From Runella limosa DSM 17973 (GTDB taxonomy: Bacteria; Bacteroidota; Bacteroidia; Cytophagales; Spirosomataceae), in contig NZ_KI519424.1 in assembly GCF_000482465.1 (NCBI RefSeq), forward strand, positions 91,201-155,200: 64,000 nucleotides of DNA, written 5' to 3'. Below the pieces are notes generated by a model that worked only from the letters and a program-made list of their open reading frames with translations, searched no databases and was not told the DNA's origin. This document shows, one piece after another, positions 36,353 to 45,649 of this stretch. Made by a program: the position numbers and the translations under genes. Within the stretch, counting starts at the first letter, position 1. Every line of letters starts with the position of its first letter.

Positions 36353-37428
36353 ACGTACTAAGACAACATGCCGAACAACAGTTTGCGCTTGAATTGGAAG
36401 AAATTGGCAAACAAGATACCCACAAACGCCCTACCAACTGGAAATTGTCGCCCCAAGCCGTGGTGCAATACTTAATGGGAGGAAAATTGAAAAACGGGTT
36501 TGAAGTTTCCCCCAAATACATCGGAAGCCGACGATTGATGGAAATTGCCGTGGCTACCCTTACGACCGACCGAGCGCTGTTACTTTATGGCCTTCCTGGC
36601 ACGGCCAAGTCGTGGGTGGCAGAACACTTGGCGGCGGCCGTTTCGGGAAATTCGACTTTACTTATCCAAGGGACGGCAGGAACGAGCGAAGAAGCCATCA
36701 GATATGGTTGGAACTACGCCCGCTTATTGGCCGAAGGCCCTACCGAAAACGCACTCGTAACCACCCCCATGATGTATGCGATGCGGACGGGGCAAATTGC
36801 CCGCATCGAAGAGCTGACCCGCATCACTGCCGACGTCCAAGACACGCTTATCACGATTTTGTCCGAAAAAACCTTACCAATTCCTGAACTCAACACGGAA
36901 GTGCAGGCGGTTTCAGGTTTCAACGTCATTGCAACGGCCAACAACCGCGACAAAGGAGTAAATGAGCTTTCGGGCGCACTAAAACGGCGTTTTAACACCG
37001 TGATTTTGCCCGTACCTGAATCAATGGAAGAGGAAATTTCGATAGTTCAGCACCGTGTTTCCAGTTTGCAAAAAGCCCTTGAGCTTCCCGCAGAAGCGCC
37101 TTCTTTGAAAGAAATTCAACGCATTGTGACCATTTTCCGCGAATTGCGCGCGGGAGTGACGGCCGACGGGAAAACCAAAATCAAAGTACCCACCAGTACC
37201 ATGAGTACGGCCGAAGCCATATCGGTCGTCAACAATGGCTTGGCCTTGGCCGCCCATTTTGGAGACGGGCGCTTAAATGCCCAAGACGTTGCCGCAGGTT
37301 TAGTGGGCGCAGTTGTCAAAGACCCTGTTCAAGACAAGGTAATCTGGAACGAATACCTCGAAACCGTCGTCAAGCCCCGCGCCGAATGGAAAGACGTGTA
37401 TCGTGCTTGTAAGGAAATAACATTGTAA
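36349..37428 (+). CDS. MoxR-type AAA+ ATPase (YehL-like)
   Basis: The 359-residue ATPase has Walker A GLPGTAKS (residues 81-88), a Walker B segment IARIEEL (150-156) with Glu-Glu in place of the more usual Asp-Glu, sensor 1 ATANNR (195-200) and an arginine-finger region LKRRF (211-215). MoxR ATPases act as chaperones that remodel or insert cofactors into partners recruited by VWA proteins. The E. coli YehL branch lies in the same gene context. The start overlaps the DUF5691 stop by four bases. Client unknown. Confidence 0.92.
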   Translation: MNVLRQHAEQQFALELEEIGKQDTHKRPTNWKLSPQAVVQYLMGGKLKNGFEVSPKYIGSRRLMEIAVATLTTDRALLLYGLPGTAKSWVAEHLAAAVSGNSTLLIQGTAGTSEEAIRYGWNYARLLAEGPTENALVTTPMMYAMRTGQIARIEELTRITADVQDTLITILSEKTLPIPELNTEVQAVSGFNVIATANNRDKGVNELSGALKRRFNTVILPVPESMEEEISIVQHRVSSLQKALELPAEAPSLKEIQRIVTIFRELRAGVTADGKTKIKVPTSTMSTAEAISVVNNGLALAAHFGDGRLNAQDVAAGLVGAVVKDPVQDKVIWNEYLETVVKPRAEWKDVYRACKEITL

Positions 37429-37439
37429 CGACCGACTCC

Positions 37440-39701
37440 ATGCCTCTTCATATTTTAGGAATACGTCACCATGGGGTAGGTTCGGCCAAGAATGTAATTG
37501 AGCGATTGGCGCAGATACAGCCTGATATTATTTTGGTAGAAGGCCCTCCCGAACTCGATTCTATCGTGCATTGGGTAGGTCAAAAAGGGCTAAAACCTCC
37601 CGTGGCCGTACTGGGGTACAACCTCGACGACCCTCAGCAAGCCACGTTTTACCCTTTTGCCGAATTTTCTCCCGAATGGCAAGCTATTTCGTACGCCCAT
37701 GCCCAGCAGCTTCCCGTTCGCATGGCCGACTTACCTTTGGCCATCTCTTTTCAAGAACAACTCAATCAACGAGAGGCTAAAAAAGAGCAACCAATCGAGG
37801 AGCAAGCGGAAGAACAAGCGTTTTTGTTGCCCTTCAAAGACCTCATTTCTTACTTTGCTGACGTTGCTGGTTACGAAAATTCGGAACTTTGGTGGGAACA
37901 TCACTTTGAACAAAAATACATTCCTAACAACGCGCAAGAACATTTTGAAGCGGTGTTGCTGATGATGAGCGAACTACGTGCTGCCCAAGTAAAATCTGCG
38001 TTGGACCAAGAAAACGTGGCCCGCGAAGCGTACATGCGGGAACTGATTCGAAAAGCACAAAACGAACTCTACACCAACATTGTCGTGGTATGTGGTGCTT
38101 GGCACGCCCCTGCCCTCCTCGATGTCGAAACCACGGCGAAACAGGACGCCAAACTGCTGAAAGCGTTGCCCAAAACAAAAATTAAAGTAGGCTGTACGTG
38201 GATTCCTTGGACCAACGACCGCCTTTCGATTTTTTCGGGCTACGGTGCGGGTATTACCTCGCCAGGCTGGTACGAACACCTTTGGAAATACGGCAATAAA
38301 GACGATGGCTCGCGCTGGCTCACCAAAGTAGCTCGGCTGTTTCGACAGAAAAAAATGGACATTTCTACCGCGCACGTCATCGAAGCTTTTCGGTTGGCGG
38401 AGACCCTGGCGAGTCTGCGGGCGCTGTCGCGGGTGGGACTTCACGAACTCAACGAAGCCACCCAAACCGTCATGTGCATGGGCGACGGAATCTTACTCGA
38501 ATTGGTCAAAAAAGAGTTGATTGTTGCCCAACGAATTGGAAAAGTCCCAGACGAGCTACCCAAATTACCGCTACAAGACAATTTTGAAAAGTTAGCCAAA
38601 AGCTACCGATTGCCCATTACGGCCGAAAAAAAGGACTACGAACTCGACCTGCGTAAAGAAACCGACTTAAATCGGAGTAAGCTCATCTACCGACTAGGAA
38701 TCTTAGACATTCCGTGGGGCACTCGCCTGTACGCTCGCAACAAGGGAACGTTTAAAGAGGCGTGGACGCTACGGTGGCAACCCGAAATGTTTATTCATCT
38801 CATTGAAAAAGGGATTTGGGGTAACTCTGTCGAAGATGCGTGTACCAAATTTCTAATTGATAAAAGCAAAAAAACCAATGCCATCAAAGACCTTGCGGAC
38901 ATGATTCAGCAAGCGATTCCTGCCGAATTGTTTGGGGCGATTGAGCAATTATTGCTTAAAATCAATGAGGTTTCCACGGTTTCAGCTGACATTTTGGAGT
39001 TGATGACCGCCCTTCCTCCCTTGGTAGAAGTAAGTCGCTACGGCAATGTTCGCAAAACTAACCTCTCAGCCATCAATCAGTTGGTAGAAGGCTTGCTCAC
39101 CCGCATCTGCATTGGTTTGCCCAATGCTTGTTACGGGTTAGATGACGAAAACTCCCGAAAGGTTTTTGACTACATTAAGCAAGTCAATGAAGCCACACGA
39201 CTCATTGAAAACGAAGAACTTACGCAGCTATGGCAACATGCGTTACGAATTTTGCTCGACAAAGAAGGCGTCAACCCTATCATTTTGGGCTGTACTTGTC
39301 GGCTACTTTTTGATGCCCAAGAACTCGACGAAATTCAAACAGCGCAAAGGTTTGAATTGGCCCTTTCAAAAGGAAATGAACCCCTCTTTTCGGCGGGTTG
39401 GGTCGAGGGCTTTCTCAAAGGAAGTGGCATGATACTGCTGTACGATAATGTACTTTGGAATCTACTTTACCGTTGGGTTTTTGAGCTTTCAGAAGACTAT
39501 TTTATTGAATTGCTTCCAATCCTCCGCCGAACCTTTTCCAAATTTGAACCCTCAGAACGCAAACAACTGGGTGAAAAAGCCAAAAAAGGAGCCAATGTAG
39601 AGCAAACGGTGGTTCTTGAGCCCACCCACACAACCGATTTCGATCACCAACGTGCTGAGGAAGTTTTGCCAATGTTGCAGTTATTATTGGGATTAAATTA
39701 A
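37440..39701 (+). CDS. DUF5682-family protein (YehM-like)
   Basis: The 753-residue protein opens with ILGIRHHGVGSA (His10/His11 in a GxRHH motif), followed by a strand ending VEGPPE (33-38) and, near 217-223, CGAWHAP. This GxxH / acidic / GxxH pattern resembles metal-site motifs of the TIKI/TraB/EreA-like hydrolases, though I cannot confirm homology. The remaining 500 residues are helical with no recognised motif. Length and context match E. coli YehM. It starts 11 bp after the AAA+ gene. Confidence 0.82.
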   Translation: MPLHILGIRHHGVGSAKNVIERLAQIQPDIILVEGPPELDSIVHWVGQKGLKPPVAVLGYNLDDPQQATFYPFAEFSPEWQAISYAHAQQLPVRMADLPLAISFQEQLNQREAKKEQPIEEQAEEQAFLLPFKDLISYFADVAGYENSELWWEHHFEQKYIPNNAQEHFEAVLLMMSELRAAQVKSALDQENVAREAYMRELIRKAQNELYTNIVVVCGAWHAPALLDVETTAKQDAKLLKALPKTKIKVGCTWIPWTNDRLSIFSGYGAGITSPGWYEHLWKYGNKDDGSRWLTKVARLFRQKKMDISTAHVIEAFRLAETLASLRALSRVGLHELNEATQTVMCMGDGILLELVKKELIVAQRIGKVPDELPKLPLQDNFEKLAKSYRLPITAEKKDYELDLRKETDLNRSKLIYRLGILDIPWGTRLYARNKGTFKEAWTLRWQPEMFIHLIEKGIWGNSVEDACTKFLIDKSKKTNAIKDLADMIQQAIPAELFGAIEQLLLKINEVSTVSADILELMTALPPLVEVSRYGNVRKTNLSAINQLVEGLLTRICIGLPNACYGLDDENSRKVFDYIKQVNEATRLIENEELTQLWQHALRILLDKEGVNPIILGCTCRLLFDAQELDEIQTAQRFELALSKGNEPLFSAGWVEGFLKGSGMILLYDNVLWNLLYRWVFELSEDYFIELLPILRRTFSKFEPSERKQLGEKAKKGANVEQTVVLEPTHTTDFDHQRAEEVLPMLQLLLGLN

Positions 39702-39712
39702 AACAAACAGCT

Positions 39713-42691
39713 ATGAATCAAGACATTCAACTTGAAAACTACATTAATACCGTCAAAAAAGGTTATTGCTATATCTACTATCATACGACCTTTGACCAAA
39801 TTTTTAGCTATTTAGGAGGTGAAACGGAGCAGTGTCCCCGTATGAACAACCTCAGTTCATGGCTATTGCACGAATTGTTCGATCTTCTTCCCCCCAAATT
39901 AAACGAGTGGGGAGAATTTCATGAACGGGTTATGAATATCGCCACCCAGCCTAACGTCTGGGAAGCCCCCAAACACCTAAGAGACTCTTCCCATGGCTGT
40001 TACAGTTATTTTTTTCGCTGGATGATTCGCCAACTAGAAGAGAATAGTTCGTTGTCGTTGTATCTAGTAAAGCAGCTTGAATCTCACGCCCAAAAATACA
40101 AAATTACGTTGCCCTTTTTTGTCAATGGATTGGTATTTGGAGGAGCTAACCTATTAGAGACTTCGGCAAAACCAACTGGCTTGGGGCTATTTATCTTAGA
40201 ACGATTGGAAGAAAACAAAACCATCTATTTCCAAGCTTTCCAGCCCAATTACCTCCCATACTTAACGTTGCTCTTAGCAACAAAACCTGACTTTGTACAT
40301 CAGCACGTTACCACCTTTCTTCAATTTGAAAATCAAATTCAGGTGGTGGATAAGTTACTCAATTTCGATGCCCCGTTGTACGAGCCCTATATTGAAAAAC
40401 GTTTAGAGAAGGTCAAAAATTCTGAAAATTTGATTGCCATCAGCCAATTATTATTGGATAATTTTCCCGATAAATACCAATCTCGCACAACAGAATTGAT
40501 GCTCAAAATAATCTCCAAAGAGCATCATATCATGAAATCGGCACGAATCCATTATAGACCTAACAGCACCTATGTCCAGCATCTTGGGCGTCACGTTACT
40601 TTTCTCGAAACAAGCATTGATTATCTACTAAAAAACAAAATTGAAGGTGCGGAAGAGATTATCCTTAGCACACTCAAAGATTGTTATCAAATTCCCATTG
40701 AAGTCATCAAGGGAATTGCCTTGCACTTAGGCCAAAATGGTATAGACCTCATCATGGAAGGGTTAAGAATGAATTTACAAAACCTGAATTGGGAAAATAA
40801 TTCATTTTTTAAAGAGTATTTCAAGCTTCTTGGCACCCTTGATTTTAGAAAATACGAGGAAGAAGTATGGGCACTTAGCGCACATAAAACGAAAAAGATA
40901 CGCGAGTTAGCGGCAGTTACTCTCAGTAAATTAGGAAATCACTCAACCCCCAAAGCGGCGGCACTTCTTCAACACAAAAAGGCAGAAGTTCGGCAGCTGG
41001 GAGCGTTGATTTTGTCCCTCATTAAAACCGACGAATCTCTTGCTATTCTCACCAATGCGCTCGAAAGCGAAAAAAATGACGATGCCCGCGACCTGATGCT
41101 CCAAGGGTTAAGTGGACTGATGTCAGCTTCTGCCACCAAAGAACAACTTCAAGACAAAATAGCAAAAGCTCAGGAGCGCGGAAAACTTGACAACTCCATT
41201 GAAAGTTGGCTCCAAGAAGCCCAACTCCCCAGTTTAACGTACCTCGACGGGGATAAACTCACACCAAACGCTATTCGGTTTTTGTTTTATCGGATGAGCC
41301 GAGCAAAAGACATTCGGATTGACCTTGAGGCTAAAATACTTTTAGAACTCATTGATAAATCTCAAGCACAACCTTTTGCCGAAGCCGTTCTCAAAAATTA
41401 TTTCTCCATGGGTGGGGCCGATGCCAAACAGAAATTTTGCCTTACCCTCGGGAGTATTTTGGGAGGTGATGCCGAAATCGACCTACTGAAGCGAAAAGTG
41501 AACGAATGGGTCGATGCTGGAAGAGGCAAAATGGCCGAATACGCCGTCAAAGCCATTGCCCTCAATGGGAGTACCAAAGCGCTACGGGTTGTTGAATTTT
41601 TCTCAAGAAAATACAAAAATAAGAACAAGAACATTGGGGCTGCCGCCAATGAGTCCTTTGGTTTGGTAGCCGAAGAACTCGGAATTTCCCCCTATGATTT
41701 AGCAGACTCCATCATTCCTGACTTTGGCTTTGAGGGTCTTTTCAAACCATTCGAAGTGAATGAAGATGCCTATCGGGCGTTTATCGACAATAATTTCAAA
41801 TTGGCCTTCTTAAACGAAGACAACAAAGTAGTCAAATCACTACCGAAAGGAACCGCCAAAGAATTACAAGAAGAGTTTAAAGAAATTGGCAAAGAGATTA
41901 GAGACATTGTCAAATCTCAGTCTGGTCGATTGGAGCAATATCTTGTCATTCAGCGAAAATGGTCATCCGAAAAATGGCAAGCCTTTTTTATGACCAATCC
42001 CATCATGTTTGTGTATGCTATTCGACTAATTTGGGGAGCATTTGACCAAAACCAACAATTGCACTTTACCTTCAAAGTACAAGAAGACCAAACGCTCATT
42101 GACGAAAACGGCGATGAAATCGAATTGGAGGAAGACCTTTTCATTGGCATGGTACATCCCCTGCAATTAAATCAGGCTCAAAAAGAATATTGGATTGAAA
42201 CCCTTTCCGATGCCGACTTATCCCCTATTTTTCCTCAACTCAACCGAAACGTCATTGAATTTGATGAAAAAGAAACGGGGAAGACGATTTCTAAAAAGTT
42301 TCAAGGAATCGAAATGAGCGGCTATGCGTTTGTGGCAAGGCTCGAAAAAACGGGCTGGTTCAGGGGTTCAGTAGTGGATGGCGGTGGTATTTCAAGTTAT
42401 TACAAAGATTTCTCAGAACTGAACATCACGACTATTTTACTGCAACAAGGCAACATTGGCGTTGGTTACTTAGATGAAAACGCCATTTTGGGTGAGCTGA
42501 TGTTTGTTTCAAACAAAAGTGTACACTTTGGCAGCTACGTTTACGACGAACCGTCCAAAATCGACGACCCTCGCCTCATTCCTTTTGAGCAAGTTCCTGC
42601 CATTGTTTACTCAGAAATAATGGCCGACATGCAGTTTTTTAAAGAAAATGATGCCCGAAAACAAAACGATACCCAGAATGGCACTCACTGA
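39713..42691 (+). CDS. HEAT-repeat / DUF4132 protein (YehI-like)
   Basis: The 992-residue protein is helical through most of its length, with HEAT-like repeats at about residues 385-490 (RELAAVTLSKLGNHSTPKAAALL, VRQLGALILSL). The C-terminal DUF4132 region is at about 735-900: RLEQYLVIQRKWSSEKW, FVYAIRLIWGAFDQ, ELEEDLFIGMVHPLQLN and PIFPQLNRNV. It is probably a large scaffold that contacts the ATPase or its client. It starts 11 bp after DUF5682 and overlaps the start of the VWA gene. No enzymatic motif is seen. Confidence 0.8.
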   Translation: MNQDIQLENYINTVKKGYCYIYYHTTFDQIFSYLGGETEQCPRMNNLSSWLLHELFDLLPPKLNEWGEFHERVMNIATQPNVWEAPKHLRDSSHGCYSYFFRWMIRQLEENSSLSLYLVKQLESHAQKYKITLPFFVNGLVFGGANLLETSAKPTGLGLFILERLEENKTIYFQAFQPNYLPYLTLLLATKPDFVHQHVTTFLQFENQIQVVDKLLNFDAPLYEPYIEKRLEKVKNSENLIAISQLLLDNFPDKYQSRTTELMLKIISKEHHIMKSARIHYRPNSTYVQHLGRHVTFLETSIDYLLKNKIEGAEEIILSTLKDCYQIPIEVIKGIALHLGQNGIDLIMEGLRMNLQNLNWENNSFFKEYFKLLGTLDFRKYEEEVWALSAHKTKKIRELAAVTLSKLGNHSTPKAAALLQHKKAEVRQLGALILSLIKTDESLAILTNALESEKNDDARDLMLQGLSGLMSASATKEQLQDKIAKAQERGKLDNSIESWLQEAQLPSLTYLDGDKLTPNAIRFLFYRMSRAKDIRIDLEAKILLELIDKSQAQPFAEAVLKNYFSMGGADAKQKFCLTLGSILGGDAEIDLLKRKVNEWVDAGRGKMAEYAVKAIALNGSTKALRVVEFFSRKYKNKNKNIGAAANESFGLVAEELGISPYDLADSIIPDFGFEGLFKPFEVNEDAYRAFIDNNFKLAFLNEDNKVVKSLPKGTAKELQEEFKEIGKEIRDIVKSQSGRLEQYLVIQRKWSSEKWQAFFMTNPIMFVYAIRLIWGAFDQNQQLHFTFKVQEDQTLIDENGDEIELEEDLFIGMVHPLQLNQAQKEYWIETLSDADLSPIFPQLNRNVIEFDEKETGKTISKKFQGIEMSGYAFVARLEKTGWFRGSVVDGGGISSYYKDFSELNITTILLQQGNIGVGYLDENAILGELMFVSNKSVHFGSYVYDEPSKIDDPRLIPFEQVPAIVYSEIMADMQFFKENDARKQNDTQNGTH

Positions 42692-43883
42692 TTCAGAAAA
42701 CTTACGCCGTTGGCGACTCATTTTAGGCGGTGACGAAGCCGACGGAACTGACTGCCAGCTACAAGGGCTTGATGCACAAATGGATGCCTCGCTATCAGCC
42801 CTTTATGAATTTGAGCGAAAACAACGATTTGATTATCAATCACCCCAAGAGGGTGGCAGTCGAAAAGGAGGGTCTGAAGGCTCAAATCCTGCGGTGGCGC
42901 GCTGGCTAGGCGACATTCGCAATTATTTCCCCCAATCGGTCGTGCAAGTCATTCAAGGAGATGCGCTCAAACAACCCATGCTTCAGAAAAAGCTCATGCT
43001 CGAACCCGAAATTTTGGAGCAAGCCACCCCTAATGTAGCCTTGGTTGCCAACTTGATGGAATTGGGAAAATTGATTCCTTCTAAGACCAAAGATACCGCC
43101 CGCCGTGTGGTTCAAAACGTGGTTGAAGAACTGATTCAAAAGTTGGAACAAAAAACGGTTCAGGCCATTACTGGCGCGTTGAATCGAAGCAGTAGAAACA
43201 AACGTCCTCGCTACAACGAAATCGACTGGAATACCACCATTCGCAAAAATTTAAAACATTATCTCCCTGAATACAAGACGATTATACCCGAAACAAGAAT
43301 TGGCTACGGGCGAAAAAGCAAACGTTCGCTCAAAGACGTCGTCTTGTGTCTCGATCAAAGCGGGTCGATGGGAGCTTCGGTCGTTTACTCGGGGATTTTT
43401 GGGGCAGTGATGGCTTCTTTACCCCAAATCAAAACCCAAATGGTCGTTTTTGACACCGAAGTAGTGGATTTAACCGAAGACCTAAAAGACCCCGTCGAAC
43501 TACTTTTTGGCGTCCAATTGGGGGGAGGAACGGACATTAATAAAGCTTTGGGTTATTGCAAAAAAATAATTGCCCAACCAGATGACACCATTTTAGTTCT
43601 TATCACTGACCTATGCGAGGGCGGCGATGAAAGCCAAATGCGAAAACGCGTGGAAGAACTGGTAGCTGACGGAGTACAAGTCATTTGTTTATTGGCGTTG
43701 GACGATTCGGGAGCGCCTTATTTTGACACCCACAACGCCAAATTTTTATCTACCTTGGGTGTTCCCGTCTTTGCCTGTACGCCCGACCTTTTTCCTGATA
43801 TGATGGCGGCGGCTATCAACAAACACGACATGGCACAGTGGGCGGGCGACAATGGCATTGTGCTCAAAGGAAGCAAATCATAG
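42648..43883 (+). CDS. CoxE-like VWA-domain protein (YehP-like)
   Basis: The 411-residue protein has a helical N-terminal half and a C-terminal von Willebrand A domain (about residues 228-390). Its metal-ion-dependent adhesion site is intact: DQSGS (236-240), GGGTD (292-296) and ITDLCEG (319-325). VWA proteins of this type recruit substrates to MoxR ATPases. The frame begins with two ATGs (42648, 42651) inside the preceding gene; a third ATG at 42678 gives a 14-bp overlap and is equally possible. It is the last gene of the six-gene operon. Confidence 0.9.
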   Translation: MMPENKTIPRMALTDSENLRRWRLILGGDEADGTDCQLQGLDAQMDASLSALYEFERKQRFDYQSPQEGGSRKGGSEGSNPAVARWLGDIRNYFPQSVVQVIQGDALKQPMLQKKLMLEPEILEQATPNVALVANLMELGKLIPSKTKDTARRVVQNVVEELIQKLEQKTVQAITGALNRSSRNKRPRYNEIDWNTTIRKNLKHYLPEYKTIIPETRIGYGRKSKRSLKDVVLCLDQSGSMGASVVYSGIFGAVMASLPQIKTQMVVFDTEVVDLTEDLKDPVELLFGVQLGGGTDINKALGYCKKIIAQPDDTILVLITDLCEGGDESQMRKRVEELVADGVQVICLLALDDSGAPYFDTHNAKFLSTLGVPVFACTPDLFPDMMAAAINKHDMAQWAGDNGIVLKGSKS

Positions 43884-43957
43884 CACAAAAGTAAAAGCTC
43901 AGTAAATCATTCTTTTATGAGAAAGTTTCAAAATCTGTCCTAAACCTTTCTAAAAAC

Positions 43958-45199
43958 ATGATTTACAGAGCCTTTACGCTTTTTCTTTTATTAGTATGTT
44001 TTGGTAGTTGGGCACAGCAGCCCGTCACTACGATGCTTCCTTCTGGCTTCAAAAAAACTACCCTCACACGCGAATTTATTTCGGAGGGGGCGACCGTCGC
44101 CGACCTGAACCGTGACGGTAAAATGGACATTGTAGCGGGGTATTATTGGTTTGAAGCTCCCTCTTGGAAAGTTCACCAAATGCACCCCGCCGACGCGAAA
44201 CAAGCTGAGTCGCCTGCCGTGGGTTTTGGAATGTTTTCCAACGTTTTTAACCCCCGAAAAGAATACAGTAATTCGTTTCTGAATTTAGGAATGGACGTTA
44301 ATCTGGACGGCTGGGACGATGTGGTAATCATTGATTTTCCAGGAAAACCCGCTTTTTGGTTTGAAAATCCCCAAAACAAGGCAGTAAAAGCTTGGACAAA
44401 ACACATCATCGCCGATTCGATGGGCGTTTCCAACGAATCTCCCGCGTTTGTGGACATTGATAAAGACGGACGGCTTGATATTTTGTGCGGCGACCCTGCA
44501 AAAAAACAAATTGTTTGGCTCAAAGCTCCCACCAAAAAAGGAGAAACCAAATGGCAACGATTCCCTCTTACGGGCGAAAAAGTAGCAGGAACCGAAAATT
44601 TTTCGCACGGAATTGGCTACGGCGACCTCAACAAAGACGGCCTGAACGACATTGTGGTACGGGAAGGGTGGTTTGAAGGAACCAAAGACCTTGGTTCGGC
44701 CAATTGGAAGTTTCACCCTGCCAACCTCGGCGACCCTTGCTCGCACATGCAGATTTTGGACGTGGATGGTGACGGTAAAAATGACGTCGTAAGTGCCTCC
44801 GCCCACGCGCTAGGGGTATGGTGGTACCAACAAATCACGGATGCCCAAGGCAACCTCAACTTTAAAACCCACCTTATCAGTACCACTACCGCCCAAACGC
44901 ACTCTTCCATCATGGCCGACTTAGACGGCGACGGCAAAAAAGAATACATCACGGGCAAACGTTTTTTGGCCCACCACGGCCGCGACCCAGGCGACGCCGA
45001 TGCGTCTATTTTATTTTGGCTAGAATTTACCCCAGGCCAAGCCCCCTACTGGAAAGAACACCTGATAGACAACGATTCGGGGTCGGGATTGAACGTTACG
45101 GTAAAGGACATGAACAAAGACAAGACCTTAGATATCGTCATTGCCAATAAAAACGGGGTGTATTTGTTTGAAAATTACCTTACGAAAAGCAAAAAATAA
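43958..45199 (+). CDS. Secreted FG-GAP/VCBS-repeat protein
   Basis: The 413-residue protein has a signal peptide (LFLLLVCFGSWAQ, about residues 7-19) and FG-GAP/VCBS-like beta-propeller repeats with calcium-type loops such as ADLNRDGKMDIV, VDIDKDGRLDILCG, GDLNKDGLNDIV, LDVDGDGKNDVV and KDMNKDKTLDIV. Such proteins bind ligands or carbohydrates at the cell surface. It lies 74 bp downstream of the VWA gene but has its own exported character, so membership of that operon is uncertain. A strong terminator follows. Confidence 0.83.
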   Translation: MIYRAFTLFLLLVCFGSWAQQPVTTMLPSGFKKTTLTREFISEGATVADLNRDGKMDIVAGYYWFEAPSWKVHQMHPADAKQAESPAVGFGMFSNVFNPRKEYSNSFLNLGMDVNLDGWDDVVIIDFPGKPAFWFENPQNKAVKAWTKHIIADSMGVSNESPAFVDIDKDGRLDILCGDPAKKQIVWLKAPTKKGETKWQRFPLTGEKVAGTENFSHGIGYGDLNKDGLNDIVVREGWFEGTKDLGSANWKFHPANLGDPCSHMQILDVDGDGKNDVVSASAHALGVWWYQQITDAQGNLNFKTHLISTTTAQTHSSIMADLDGDGKKEYITGKRFLAHHGRDPGDADASILFWLEFTPGQAPYWKEHLIDNDSGSGLNVTVKDMNKDKTLDIVIANKNGVYLFENYLTKSKK

Positions 45200-45226
45200 G
45201 GCGAAACCTTTGTAAAATCACGAAAC

Positions 45227-45255
45227 AAAAAAGCGAGCCTCGGCTCGCTTTTTTT
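45227..45255. terminator. GC-rich bidirectional terminator
   Basis: AAAAAAGCGAGC and GCTCGCTTTTTT pair around CTCG, with A/T tails on both sides. It lies between the FG-GAP gene and the converging 51-codon membrane protein gene. Confidence 0.88.
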
Positions 45256-45285
45256 ATGGAAAATGTTTGTCTTGGCTGCTAAAAG

Positions 45286-45441
45286 CTAGAAAAATAGCCC
45301 TTTGCTAATCATTGGGTACAAGTAGTGAAATACGATGTAACCAAAAATCAAGAGAGTTAAGCCAGCTAACCAAATCGTTTGGTCTAGTACCAACGGGGTT
45401 CGTTTATCTTCAATGATGCGGTAACTTTTTACTGGTTTCAT
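45286..45441 (-). CDS. 51-residue single-span membrane protein
   Basis: On the minus strand an ATG at 45441 opens a 51-codon frame: a basic N-terminus (MKPVKSYRIIEDKRTP), a hydrophobic helix (TIWLAGLTLLIFGYIVFHYL, about residues 22-41) and a short tail. It lies in an otherwise empty 450-bp gap and is bounded by a terminator at its 3' end. I do not recognise a family. The composition and terminator placement support a real gene; the rest of the gap (45442-45649) is AT-rich with no other feature seen. Confidence 0.6.
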   Translation of the reverse strand: MKPVKSYRIIEDKRTPLVLDQTIWLAGLTLLIFGYIVFHYLYPMISKGLFF

Positions 45442-45649
45442 AATGCGGTAAAGTTTAAGAGTTTTCAGGCGACAAAATTGCCTACTTTTCTTTGAATGCT
45501 TTAGCGTAAAAATACCTGTTTTTCAAAGAAGTTATTTTTCGGTTGCCTTAAGTACCCAGATGATACCATTTAATGACTGTAGAAAAACGACTCAAATAAA
45601 TAGCCCGTTTTTTGGTTTGAAAGTAGTACTAGCAAAGCGCTAAACTCTT

